Source: Solibacillus sp. FSL R7-0682 (lineage in GTDB: Bacteria > Bacillota > Bacilli > Bacillales_A > Planococcaceae). From it: a DNA stretch of 64,000 bases. Below are positions 36,673 through 45,159 of this stretch, piece after piece. Each line of letters opens with the position of its first letter. Positions within the stretch are counted from its first letter, which is position 1. A model generated the notes under the pieces. That model saw only the letters and a program-made list of their open reading frames with translations, was not told the origin of the DNA and did no database searches. The position numbers and the translations under genes are program-made. The DNA lies in the NCBI RefSeq assembly GCF_038005985.1, contig NZ_JBBOUI010000001.1, positions 2,066,001 to 2,130,000 on the forward strand, read 5' to 3'.

Positions 36673-38856
36673 ATGTCGAAAAAACGTAAAATGTATTCAG
36701 TTGCTACTGTGTCGGCTGTAACAGCTGCAATCGTAGGAGTAACAGGTGTATCAGCAGAAACGCAAATTTTTAAAGATGTGGAAGAATCACATCCATATTA
36801 TGCAGGTATTCAAGTACTAGCAAGTGCTGGAATCATTGAAGGGTTTGGCGATGGTACATTCAAGCCGGACGCAACGATCACACGTGGTCAAGCAGCTAAA
36901 ATGATTGCAAATGTACTAAAATTAGATACTGGAAATGTTGTAAATCCGGGCTTTACAGATGTGAAAGAAGAACACTATTACTATAGTTCGGTTGCTGCTT
37001 TAGTTTCAACAGGCTTTATTAAAGGCTTTGCCGATAACACATTCCGACCAAATGATACGATTACACATAGTCAATTATTAATGATTTTTGAAAATGTAGC
37101 TTCTCTTGTAGATTTACAGGAAATCTTAAAACAAGTAAATATTGAAGTAAACCCTACAAAACAATTGCAACGAGGAGAATTAGCAAGCGTTTTAGCTGTA
37201 GTATTAACATCAAGCCTACCAACTCCACAACCAGATCCAGAGGTAACGCCAGACCCAGTTCCAGAACAGCAAATTGAATCCGACTATACAATGTCGTTAA
37301 TGCATTTTAATGATTCGCATGCGCGTGTTGAAAACTTCCCGAAATTAATGACTGCAGTAAATGAAGTACGTAAAGAAAACCCAGAAGCTTTATTATTACA
37401 CGCTGGAGATGTCTTTAACGGCACACTTTACTTCAATGAATTCCATGGTAAAGCAGACTTACCGTTTTTAAATGCTTTAAAGGTGGACTATTTTACGTTA
37501 GGAAATCATGAGTTTGATTTAGGCTCTTCTCCAGAAGGTCATCAGGCTTTAGTAGACTTTATTAAAGGGGCAAATTTCCCAGTCGTTTCTTCTAATGTAG
37601 ATTTTTCAGGAGATGCGAAGTTTACCGGTTTATTCTCTGATTTAATTAGTAGTGAACCAGAAAACGGTAAAATTTACTCGGGTATTGTGAAAGAAATTAA
37701 TGGGGAAAAGGTTGGTATTTTTGGCTTAACTACTGCTGAGACAGAATCGATTGCTTCTCCAGGCGCAGTTAAATTTGAAAACTATATTGAAGAAGCAAAA
37801 AAAGCTGTAAAAGCATTTGAAGATAAAGGTGTAAATAAAATTATCGCGCTAACGCATATCGGATTTGATGACAATGCGTTGGTAGACAACGATCAAGAAC
37901 TTGCAAAAGCAGTTCCTGGAATCGATATTATTGTTGGTGGTCACTCACATACTCGATTGGATGAACCATTTATTGTTGATACAAATACAGTTGGTGAGAA
38001 AAAGGATGCAACATTAATTGTCCAAGCTTATCAATATGCTGATTATTTAGGTACTTTAGATGTTGGATTCGATGAAAAGGGTGTAGTAGTAGCTCACAAT
38101 GGGAAACTATTAAAAATTGCTGATTATGTAGATGATGCAGAAGGATTAAAATTATTAGCGCCGTTTAAGGAAAAAGTTGATACTATTTCTTCTATAGAAA
38201 TTGGCGTAACATTAACAGAAGCATTAGTGACACCGCGTTCATCTGAGGGAGTAGGAATAAGTGTACGTAGTAGTGAAACTGCCCTTGGTAATATTATTAC
38301 GGACGGTATGCTAGCAAAAGCAAAGCAATTTACGAAGAAAAATGTCATTATGGCATTACAAAACGGTGGAGGAATTCGAGCTGAAATTCCTGCAGGTAAC
38401 GTAACAACAGGACAAGTCATTACTGTGTTACCAAACGGTAATACATTAGCACTAATGGATGTAACTGGAGCAGAATTAAAAGCAGCCTTTGAACATTCAG
38501 TAAAAGATGCCCCAAAAGAACACGGTGGCTTTTTACACATTGCAGGTGCTAAATTAGAATATGATTCATCAAAAGAAGCTGGCGCTCGTGTTGTTTCATT
38601 AAAATATTTTGATGAAGCGACTAAAGCGTATGTAGATATCAAAGATAATGAAACATATACAGTTGCGACAAATGCCTTCACAGCTATAGGTGGAGATAAC
38701 TATGAAGTATTTAAAAAAGCCTATGCTGAAAACCGTGTAACGGATTTAGGCTTATCGGATTGGGAAAACTTAAAAGAGCAGCTATTATCACTAAAAGAAG
38801 TGAAATATACAACTGAAGGTCGTATTACAGATGTAGCAGCTCCAAAAACAAAATAA
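36673..38856 (+). CDS. S-layer-anchored 5'-nucleotidase / 2',3'-cyclic phosphodiesterase
   Basis: 727 residues. Signal peptide 1-30 (cleavage near GVSAET). Two clear SLH domains (FKDVEESHPYYAGIQVL...; FTDVKEEHYYYSSVAAL...) and a degenerate third bind secondary cell-wall polymer. A Pro-rich linker follows (about 190-205). The metallophosphatase has MHFNDSHAR, HAGDVFNG, LGNHEFD and GGHSHTRLD metal ligands. The C-terminal 5_nucleotid_C domain has LQNGGGIRAEIPAG. It hydrolyses extracellular nucleotides for salvage. GGGGGTAG precedes ATG. Monocistronic, directly downstream of the intact IS. Confidence 0.92.
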   Translation: MSKKRKMYSVATVSAVTAAIVGVTGVSAETQIFKDVEESHPYYAGIQVLASAGIIEGFGDGTFKPDATITRGQAAKMIANVLKLDTGNVVNPGFTDVKEEHYYYSSVAALVSTGFIKGFADNTFRPNDTITHSQLLMIFENVASLVDLQEILKQVNIEVNPTKQLQRGELASVLAVVLTSSLPTPQPDPEVTPDPVPEQQIESDYTMSLMHFNDSHARVENFPKLMTAVNEVRKENPEALLLHAGDVFNGTLYFNEFHGKADLPFLNALKVDYFTLGNHEFDLGSSPEGHQALVDFIKGANFPVVSSNVDFSGDAKFTGLFSDLISSEPENGKIYSGIVKEINGEKVGIFGLTTAETESIASPGAVKFENYIEEAKKAVKAFEDKGVNKIIALTHIGFDDNALVDNDQELAKAVPGIDIIVGGHSHTRLDEPFIVDTNTVGEKKDATLIVQAYQYADYLGTLDVGFDEKGVVVAHNGKLLKIADYVDDAEGLKLLAPFKEKVDTISSIEIGVTLTEALVTPRSSEGVGISVRSSETALGNIITDGMLAKAKQFTKKNVIMALQNGGGIRAEIPAGNVTTGQVITVLPNGNTLALMDVTGAELKAAFEHSVKDAPKEHGGFLHIAGAKLEYDSSKEAGARVVSLKYFDEATKAYVDIKDNETYTVATNAFTAIGGDNYEVFKKAYAENRVTDLGLSDWENLKEQLLSLKEVKYTTEGRITDVAAPKTK

Positions 38857-38861
38857 TGAGC

Positions 38862-38902
38862 AAAAATCACTGAACAGGTAAATCTGTTCAGTGATTTTTT
38901 TA
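38862..38902 (+). terminator. Rho-independent terminator
   Basis: AAAAATCACTGAACAG / CTGTTCAGTGATTTTT arms with a six-base loop and T run. Confidence 0.92.
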
Positions 38903-39224
38903 TAATAAAGAGGATTTTCTATCTAGGAAAATAGCACTTTTTATAAAAATTTTTTAAGTAAAATTGTTATAACTAAAATAAAAAAGATTATATTTTTAAA
39001 TATTATTTTATGTCAAAAAAGTGAACTTTTACTTAGTAATAAGTTATATAGCAATTATTTAATACTTTATTTTATATACTTTTATGAACAAAATTCACGT
39101 AATAAGTAGAAAAAATAAACATTTTTTAGTAGAAAAATGTAAAAACATAGAATATATTTATTCATATACGGATGAGTGGATATTCATTCGTATTAAAAAA
39201 ATAGAAGTACAAAGGGGGTTTTGT
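38903..39224. other. Very AT-rich leader upstream of the yhgE-like gene
   Basis: About 320 bp. A small hairpin ATTTTC-TATCTAG-GAAAAT lies near 38914. The rest is A/T-rich and probably carries the promoter, but no single -35/-10 pair stands out. The open frame that extends upstream to 39084 has no ribosome site and reads as low-complexity Lys/Ile, so I treat it as non-coding. Confidence 0.45.
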
Positions 39225-41531
39225 ATGGGATCATTTCAGTTATTCGGAAAAGAGCTATCATCGCTCAAAAATCGTAAAGGATTGCTTTTTGCACTTATCG
39301 GGGTCATGTTAATCCCAATTGTTTATGTAGCCATCTTATTATCAGCTACATGGGGTCCTTACGACAATTTAAACAATTTGCCAGTTGCCTTTGTTAATAA
39401 AGATGAGGGTGGCGTATCGAGCGGTCAACCAATTAATGTTGGTAATGATTTAATGGAAACGCTTAAAGAGAGTAATTCTTTAGGTTGGCATTTTGTTAGT
39501 GAAGAGGAAGCTTTAAAGGGGCTGGATACTCAAAAGTACTACATGGTCGTTGAAATTCCAGAAGATTTCTCTCAAAAGGTTACAACTGTACTTGATCCGA
39601 ATCCGCAAGTGCCAGAGCTTCGCTATATTCAAAATGAAGGTCTAAACTTCATGGGTGCACAAGTGACAAATAGTGCGGTAGAGAAGCTGCGTGAGCAATT
39701 AGGGGATAAAATCACGGCTACTTATGCTCGTACGGTATTCTCAAGATTCACAGATATTGAAACTGGCTTTGCAGATGGAGCAGACGGTTCTAAGCAAATC
39801 GTTGATGGTACATCACAGTTAGCTCAAGGTACAAATACATTACTAACTAGTTTAACTGAAAAATCTGCTGATATTCAAACTTTAGCAGCAGGAGCAAAAT
39901 CAGCTGATGCTGGTGCAGGGGAATTAGTTTCAGCAATTTCAGGTGGTACTGGTAATATTCAAAAGCTTGCGAATGGCTCACAGCAAGTAGCAGCTGGTGC
40001 AGGTGAGTTAAAAGCTGGTTCGAATCAGTTAATTACAGGAATTACACAAGTACAAACTGGTTCAAAACAAATTTATACTGGATTACAGCAATTACAGCCT
40101 GGTAGTGAAAATTTATTAGCAGGATTACAACAATTATCAGGTGGTGCAAATCAGCTTTATGCAGGCATTGCATTAGGAGATGGCACTGCTAGTAATCCTG
40201 GCTTAGCAAATGGCTTAAACCAATTAGCTACTGTTTTACAATCGAAACAAGCGGACATCGAAAAATTAGCTGCTGGAGCACAATTGCTACAAGGCTTATC
40301 ACAAGCGCCAGGATTAGAAACGTACCGTGCAAATTTACAAGCATTAAGTGCGGGTTTAACAGAGTTAGGTACAATTTATCCAGTAGCAGTACAAAGTGCA
40401 AATGCACTAAATAGTGGGGCACAACAAATTGCACAAAGCATGCCCGCTTTAACTACTGGCTTAGAAGATGCAGTTGCTGGCCAAACGACAATTGTCGGGG
40501 GCATTAATTCATTAGTTGCAGGTCAAGGGCAAGCAGTTGCAGGTATTGATCAGTTAGCTACTGGACAAAAAGCTTTAGGAGCAGGGATTGATCGCTTATC
40601 AAGTGGTGCATCACAAGTGGCAGATGGAAATAAAACATTAGCTTCTTCATGGGGGCAACTTGGTGCTGGTGCAACGAGCTTGAAAAATGGCTTAGCACAA
40701 ATTAGTGCAGGGAATGAAACGGTAGCAACAGGCTGGCAAACAATGACAGAAGGTGTCACATCGTTAAATGATGGTGCGAATCGTCTACAGGCGGGAAGCT
40801 TAGAATTAACGGCTGGTCTTGAAGGTGGTGCTGAGCAAGTAGCAGCAATAAAAATTACGGATGATAATATCGCAATGTTCTCTTCTCCTGTAGTTTTAGC
40901 AGGTGAGAAGGTGAATGCCTACGAGTATTACCGTGATTCGACTGCACCATACATTTTATCATTAGCGTTATTTGTAGGGCTGCTTGTTTTATCGTTCTTC
41001 GTTGACTTTAAAAAGCCTGCAGTTATGCCAAAATCAGCTATTAGCTGGTTTGTGAGCAAATGGCTACAATTGGCTCTATTTGCAACAATTCAAGCATTGC
41101 TTGTTACTGTGTTTACCCTTGTAGTATTACAGCTACAAGTAGAGAACGTTCTATTATTTATTCTATTTGCGATTTTAGTAAGTGTAACGTTTATGTCAAT
41201 CGTATTCTTCTTAGTGTCAGCAGCAGGACATGTAGGTCGCTTTATCGGACTTGTGTTCATTGTAGCGCAATTGTCTATTACAGGCTCGAACTTACCAATT
41301 CCAATGCTTCCTGAGAATTTGAGAGCATTAAGCTCGTTCCTACCATTAACATACTCGAATGCGGGCTTTAAATCTGTAATCTCTTTAGGCGATGTATCAA
41401 TGCTTTCCTCAAATGCACTTGTGCTTGCACTCATCTTAGTTGGTGCATCTGCATTGGCATTTGTAGCATTCGTTATAGGCTATAAAACTTTATCAGCGAA
41501 ATATACACCAGAAGTACAACCAACAGCATAA
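39225..41531 (+). CDS. yhgE: YhgE/Pip-family membrane protein
   Basis: 768 residues from ATG 39225 (AAAGGGGGTT upstream). One N-terminal transmembrane helix (GLLFALIGVMLIPIVYVAIL) precedes the YhgE N-terminal motif WGPYDNLNNLPVAFVNKDEG. A long extracellular region follows (about residues 190-560) built of short repeats of the LAxGxxQLxxG type. Five or six C-terminal helices resemble ABC-2 transporters. Pip in Lactococcus is a phage-infection receptor, and other members are secretion-associated (type VII/EsaA-like fold). Family certain, role unknown. Confidence 0.9.
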   Translation: MGSFQLFGKELSSLKNRKGLLFALIGVMLIPIVYVAILLSATWGPYDNLNNLPVAFVNKDEGGVSSGQPINVGNDLMETLKESNSLGWHFVSEEEALKGLDTQKYYMVVEIPEDFSQKVTTVLDPNPQVPELRYIQNEGLNFMGAQVTNSAVEKLREQLGDKITATYARTVFSRFTDIETGFADGADGSKQIVDGTSQLAQGTNTLLTSLTEKSADIQTLAAGAKSADAGAGELVSAISGGTGNIQKLANGSQQVAAGAGELKAGSNQLITGITQVQTGSKQIYTGLQQLQPGSENLLAGLQQLSGGANQLYAGIALGDGTASNPGLANGLNQLATVLQSKQADIEKLAAGAQLLQGLSQAPGLETYRANLQALSAGLTELGTIYPVAVQSANALNSGAQQIAQSMPALTTGLEDAVAGQTTIVGGINSLVAGQGQAVAGIDQLATGQKALGAGIDRLSSGASQVADGNKTLASSWGQLGAGATSLKNGLAQISAGNETVATGWQTMTEGVTSLNDGANRLQAGSLELTAGLEGGAEQVAAIKITDDNIAMFSSPVVLAGEKVNAYEYYRDSTAPYILSLALFVGLLVLSFFVDFKKPAVMPKSAISWFVSKWLQLALFATIQALLVTVFTLVVLQLQVENVLLFILFAILVSVTFMSIVFFLVSAAGHVGRFIGLVFIVAQLSITGSNLPIPMLPENLRALSSFLPLTYSNAGFKSVISLGDVSMLSSNALVLALILVGASALAFVAFVIGYKTLSAKYTPEVQPTA

Positions 41532-41535
41532 AGGG

Positions 41536-41574
41536 TACCCCGTTCATTTTAAAAGGTGAACGGGGTATTTATTT
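41536..41574 (+). terminator. Rho-independent terminator of yhgE
   Basis: TACCCCGTTCA / TGAACGGGGTA stem, then TTTATTTTAT. The T-tract runs into the target duplication of the decayed ISL3 copy. Confidence 0.88.
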
Positions 41575-41679
41575 TATGGTTCTATAATATTTGTTTGGGT
41601 ATCTATTCAATTTGTGCAAAAAAAGCACAAAACTTTTTGTATACGATAATCATGTACTTTCGCTGTTTTATTTCCACAA

Positions 41680-42145
41680 GCCGGAAGAAGCAGCGGAAAC
41701 GACAGGTGTCTCCTCAACGACAGTAATTCGTCGCTTTAAAAATGTTGTACAAACAATGCCAAAAGGCGTGATGTTACCAAAAGTAATTGCGATTGATGAA
41801 TATAAGGCAGATACAGATGCGGGCAAATATCAGCTAATTATTGCAGACGCAAAAAATGCATCAACTAATAGATATTTTACCGAATCGTCGTAGAGATACA
41901 ATTAAAGATTATTTGGCACAGTACGGTTCAAATGTAGAAATCGTTGTCATGGATATGAACCCTGCAGGCAAGTAGAGATTTTAAATCGTTACGCATTTGG
42001 CTATTCAAATGGTTTTTAAGAGGGCATTAATAACACTTCGAAAGTCACCAAGCGTCATGCATTTGTATTTAGGAAGTATGAACACTTCAAAGCAAAAGTA
42101 CTATTAAGTAGAGTATATAAAGAAGTAGATATACACCTTGGTTAA
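41680..42145 (+). pseudogene. ISL3 transposase remnant
   Basis: Fragments in different frames match the intact transposase in order: EEAAETTGVSSTTVIRRFK and AIDEYKADTDAGKYQLIIADA; then, after a frameshift near 41850, ILPNRRRDTIKDYL and IVVMDMNP; then, after a large deletion near 41970, LNRYAFGYSNGF and the end KVLLSRVYKEVDIHLG. The zinc-finger third is gone. Divergence of the matching stretches shows it is a related, not identical, element. Confidence 0.9.
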
Positions 42146-42151
42146 TAGAGA

Positions 42152-42286
42152 GTTGATTGGAATGGAGGGCGGTCCTGCGGGAACAGCACGTGCGGGAAAT
42201 CCATTACCAACGCAACGGGACGCATCCAGTTGGTAGTTAGTTGGAGCCGTGCCCGCGGAAAGCGCCCGCCCGTAATGGAAATTAAC
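42152..42286. repeat. GC-rich palindromic repeat in the decayed ISL3 copy
   Basis: Shares the outer GTTGATTGGAATGGAGGGCG and GTGCCCGCGGAAAGCG blocks with 36370-36476. The centre is entirely different (ATTACCAAC...GTTGGTAGT instead of CCTGAG...CTCAGG) yet is again self-complementary. Confidence 0.8.
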
Positions 42287-42453
42287 GGACTTGTTTAGAA
42301 AAAACAAAAAGGTAGTGCCGATTGATGAATCATTATGACATTACCCCAACATTTGACATAGAACCTATTTTATAAGAATTTGTTATTTTTTGCATAATCA
42401 TTTATAATGAGAACAAACATTCGGTTTAGCTCGATTTGAAAGGAGGAAGTGAA

Positions 42454-43287
42454 TTGGCGTATTGTAAAGTTCGTCAGGCTGAGATTTATTATGAAGAAAT
42501 AGGAGATGGGATTCCAATTTTATTAATACACGGATTTACACCTGATCATAGATTAATGAGTGGTTGTATGGAGCCAATTTTTACTTTGAGGAAAGGGTGG
42601 AGACGAATTTATGTTGACTTACCTGGAATGGGTTTAACAAAAAATTATGACGAAATTAGTAATTCCGATCATATTTTAAGTACACTTATAGATTTTATTG
42701 AAGCTGTACTTCCTAATCAAGAATACATAATTGCAGGAGAATCATATGGAGGTTATTTAGCTAGAGGGCTTATTAAAAAGCACAAAGATCGAGTACTTGG
42801 AGTAGCATTTATTTGCCCTGTTATTATTCCTAATCAAAGCGAAAGAACAATTGAGAAACATAAAGTTTTAAAAAGGGACAATGAATTTTTAAAAAAGATT
42901 TCAGAGGTAGAATTAACTGACTTTAGTAGTAATCAAGTTGTACTCAATGAGTATAATTGGTTACGCTATAACAAAGAAATTATATCTGGATGTAAAATCG
43001 CGGATGCACAATTTTTGGAGAAGATTAAAAATAATTATGCATTTTCATTTGAACTTGAAAATACTAATTATACGAAACCAAGTTTATTTCTTTTAGGAAG
43101 ACAAGACGCATCTGTAGGATATAAAGATGCACTCAACATAATGGAATATTATCCAAGGGGTTCAGTTGCAATTTTAGATATCGCAGGTCATAACTTACAA
43201 ATTGAGCAACCAGAACTTTTTAACTGTTTAGTAAATGAATGGTTAGATAGGACAGAAAACTATATAAAACTAGATGCAATTGACTGA
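42454..43287 (+). CDS. Alpha/beta hydrolase
   Basis: 277 residues from TTG 42454 (AAAGGAGG 7 bases upstream). EIGDGIPILLIHGFTPD is the oxyanion strand, IIAGESYGGYLARGL the nucleophile elbow (GxSxGG), SLFLLGRQDASVGY carries the acid and DIAGHNLQIEQP the His. Resembles proline-iminopeptidase/haloperoxidase-like hydrolases. Substrate unknown. Lies beside the decayed IS and is followed by an unrelated small membrane-anchored protein. Confidence 0.82.
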   Translation: MAYCKVRQAEIYYEEIGDGIPILLIHGFTPDHRLMSGCMEPIFTLRKGWRRIYVDLPGMGLTKNYDEISNSDHILSTLIDFIEAVLPNQEYIIAGESYGGYLARGLIKKHKDRVLGVAFICPVIIPNQSERTIEKHKVLKRDNEFLKKISEVELTDFSSNQVVLNEYNWLRYNKEIISGCKIADAQFLEKIKNNYAFSFELENTNYTKPSLFLLGRQDASVGYKDALNIMEYYPRGSVAILDIAGHNLQIEQPELFNCLVNEWLDRTENYIKLDAID

Positions 43288-43383
43288 GATTTAAATAAGT
43301 GCTCAAATAACAGTTAGAACGATGCGGATTATTTAATCAATTCACTACTACTATTGCAAAATTATAAAAGGAGCAAGTACAGT

Positions 43384-43770
43384 ATGAAAAAGGGTATACT
43401 AGCATTCTCATTAGGAACGATTTGCATATTCATTCTTATTTTTGTAATTTACAACAAAGATTTTTATCCTTCGCTTCCAATTGAAAGTTTGAGCAAAAGA
43501 GACGTTATTAAAATAATCAATCATTCAGAAAAGCCAATGGAAAAATTAACGGATGAAGACGGATTTGCATGGTATATCACAAGTGAACAGGATATGTCTA
43601 TCGTTGATGATACGATTAAAAAATTGGTAGATCAAAATAAGTGGATTTATAAGGATAAAGAGGGTAGTGGATTAATTTTTGAAAAGCAAGAAAAAAAATT
43701 AATTGTGACTACACAAAAGTGGACAGGGAAATATGTAATCGTTAAAATTCCGATTAATTTTAACGATTAA
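43384..43770 (+). CDS. Small membrane-anchored protein of unknown function
   Basis: 128 residues from ATG 43384 (AAAAGGAG upstream). One N-terminal transmembrane segment (LAFSLGTICIFILIFVIY) and an alpha+beta outer domain of about 100 residues with several Trp/Tyr (FAWYITSEQDM, KWIYKDKEG). No lipobox. I do not recognise the family. It is 96 bp after the hydrolase and ends at a terminator. Confidence 0.6.
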   Translation: MKKGILAFSLGTICIFILIFVIYNKDFYPSLPIESLSKRDVIKIINHSEKPMEKLTDEDGFAWYITSEQDMSIVDDTIKKLVDQNKWIYKDKEGSGLIFEKQEKKLIVTTQKWTGKYVIVKIPINFND

Positions 43771-43812
43771 AAAATAGGTTTGACCTCAAAAAAATGAGGC
43801 AAACCTATTTGT
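43771..43812. terminator. Bidirectional terminator
   Basis: AATAGGTTTG / CAAACCTATT outer stem plus CCTCA / TGAGG inner stem around an A-run, between convergent genes. A-rich and T-containing on opposite flanks. Confidence 0.8.
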
Positions 43813-43815
43813 ACA

Positions 43816-44109
43816 CTAAAATTCGATATAAGCAACCATGCCTTCTTCATCATGGATGTCTAGCGAAATACGTGCAGACATTGAATCACGGCCAAGCTGC
43901 TCATCAATATAAAGGCGAATGGCCATAATGAAATTGACCGAATTATAAACTTCCAACTGTCCGTTATAAAACGCCTCGGCTGAATACCCCGCAACATCAT
44001 CATACATAAGTTCCACTTCAATATTTTGTGGTTCTACGTTTTTAAATTTAGCGTGGAATAAGCAAACAGCGTTAATTAAATCTTGTTCAAGTAACGTTAG
44101 TTTTTCCAA
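43816..44109 (-). CDS. YxcD-like (DUF2653) protein
   Basis: 97 residues, small acidic cytosolic protein. LLEQDLINAVCLFHA and VEVELMYDDVAGYSAEAFYN-type segments match the Bacillales YxcD/DUF2653 family of unknown role. Its start overlaps the end of the upstream gene by 13 bp, so the two are translationally coupled. Confidence 0.75.
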   Translation of the reverse strand: MEKLTLLEQDLINAVCLFHAKFKNVEPQNIEVELMYDDVAGYSAEAFYNGQLEVYNSVNFIMAIRLYIDEQLGRDSMSARISLDIHDEEGMVAYIEF

Positions 44110-44561
44110 GTTTGCGTAACCTCTTCTTTTTCTTTTTTGCGTTTAATTAATTGATAGATTTTCACTAAGAAGAATACGATTGCACCAATGGCAAGAACGT
44201 TTACTAATAAACCTAAAATTGAACCAAGCATACCCATGTTAGCAAATAAGCTTCCGAATAAAAGACCAGCTAAACCACCAAGCATAAGCCCTTTCATTAA
44301 GCCACCTTTATTTGAAGAAGCTTTAGTAGTATCTTGCTTCGTTGTAGTACCGTTGTTTTGCTTAGCTGTTGTTGGACTTGTTGCATCATCATTTTTTTGG
44401 ATATTCGAGTTGTTATTGCTGTTTGAATTGTTAAATCCTTTTTTGCCAGATTTGTACGATTTTGCTTCGACTGTTTGTGTATCGTTAGCGAAAAATAGAG
44501 TTGTTCCAACACTTGAGAATACAAGTGTAAACGCTAACATAACCGCTGATAATTTCTTCAT
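44097..44561 (-). CDS. Exported Ser/Asn-rich membrane protein, Tim44-like Gly segment
   Basis: 154 residues from ATG 44561 (GGGGGAAAGTA upstream). Signal sequence 1-37 (cleavage near QTVEAKS), a low-complexity linker of Ser/Asn/Thr/Lys (about 40-85), then GGLMKGLMLGGLAGLLFGSLFANMG, a Gly-rich hydrophobic hairpin like that in bacterial Tim44-domain proteins, and a second transmembrane helix with a basic cytosolic tail. The Tim44 soluble domain itself is missing. Operon with the YxcD-like gene. Confidence 0.65.
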   Translation of the reverse strand: MKKLSAVMLAFTLVFSSVGTTLFFANDTQTVEAKSYKSGKKGFNNSNSNNNSNIQKNDDATSPTTAKQNNGTTTKQDTTKASSNKGGLMKGLMLGGLAGLLFGSLFANMGMLGSILGLLVNVLAIGAIVFFLVKIYQLIKRKKEKEEVTQTWKN

Positions 44562-44576
44562 TACTTTCCCCCACAT

Positions 44577-44832
44577 AGTATTTATTTTACTTTCTCAGTA
44601 TAGCAAAAAGGGACATAGATAGAAAATAAAAACGCTGAAAATTATTAAAAGTATAGCATTTTCGCTTAAGGTCAGTTGTTCTTTAGCTGTTTCAATTAAA
44701 TTTTGTGCAAAGGAGGGTGAAGCTGCTAAGAGGGTGCGTATAGACGGTTTAGTTACTTAAACAAAGTTATTTAATATAAAAACGGGTAAAAATAAGGGGA
44801 ATTCAGAGTTTTTCTAGTAGAAACTCTTTTCT
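44577..44832. other. Intergenic region with orphan hairpin
   Basis: Mostly featureless. An AAAGGAGGG at 44709 precedes a GTG that opens only eight codons. A hairpin AGAGTTT-N9-AAACTCT with TTTTC tail (44805-44832) could end an unannotated short RNA, or insulate the yhdT promoter that starts at once after it. Confidence 0.4.
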
Positions 44833-44860
44833 TTGACACGATAGAAACGTATTATAGAAT
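44833..44860 (+). promoter_or_regulatory. Sigma-A promoter of yhdT-panF
   Basis: TTGACA (44833-44838), 16-bp spacer, TAGAAT (44855-44860), 36 bp ahead of the start codon. Confidence 0.75.
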
Positions 44861-44895
44861 AGATTATTTATTTGTTTAAGAAAGGATGTTTTTAC

Positions 44896-45159
44896 ATGCA
44901 AGATAAGCGTTTTAAAATCGCGCATCGAGAAGCTTTAATTGGTGTTGTACTAGTCGTAATTAACTTTGCTATTTGGTACGGCTTTGCGTACGGTCTCGGT
45001 TCAGGTGATCCAACTGAATATACGTATGTATTTGGTTTTCCCGCTTGGTTTTTCTATAGCTGCATAGCAGGTACAATTTTTATGATTGTGTGCATTTGGC
45101 TAGCGATGAAGCTTTTCTTCAAAGATATTTCGCTTGAAGAGGAGGAGGAAGAAAAGTGA
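44896..45159 (+). CDS. yhdT: YhdT-family membrane protein
   Basis: 87 residues from ATG 44896 (AAGAAAGGATG upstream). Two transmembrane helices (IGVVLVVINFAIWYGFAYGLG; FYSCIAGTIFMIVCIWLAM) and a Glu-rich tail; matches YhdT (DUF997), the small partner that is regularly coupled to pantothenate symporters. The GTG start of panF overlaps its stop by 3 bases. Confidence 0.85.
   Translation: MQDKRFKIAHREALIGVVLVVINFAIWYGFAYGLGSGDPTEYTYVFGFPAWFFYSCIAGTIFMIVCIWLAMKLFFKDISLEEEEEEK

Larger units (their letters stand above)
41578..42365 (+). mobile_element. Decayed ISL3-family copy with intact ends and target duplication
   Basis: Left end GGTTCTATAATATTTGTTTG and right end (reverse complement) GGTTCTATGTCAAATGTTGG mirror the intact copy. 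The octamer TATTTTAT flanks both sides (41570-41577, 42366-42373), so the element landed whole and later lost about half its length (788 bp against 1515) by internal deletion. It also retains the GC-rich palindrome. Confidence 0.93.

Noticed and set aside
38124-38681. 185-codon minus-strand open frame inside the SLH nucleotidase gene
   Set aside because: Lies wholly within a well-supported gene; a codon-bias shadow with Ser/Pro-rich composition and no ribosome site.
39084-39224. 47-residue N-terminal extension of the YhgE-like protein
   Set aside because: AT-rich Lys/Ile sequence without ribosome site; the strong site AAAGGGGG precedes ATG 39225, where the family homology begins.
44709-44742. 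Short GTG-initiated ORF behind AAAGGAGGG
   Set aside because: Only eight codons, and the ribosome site touches the start codon; not supportable as a gene.
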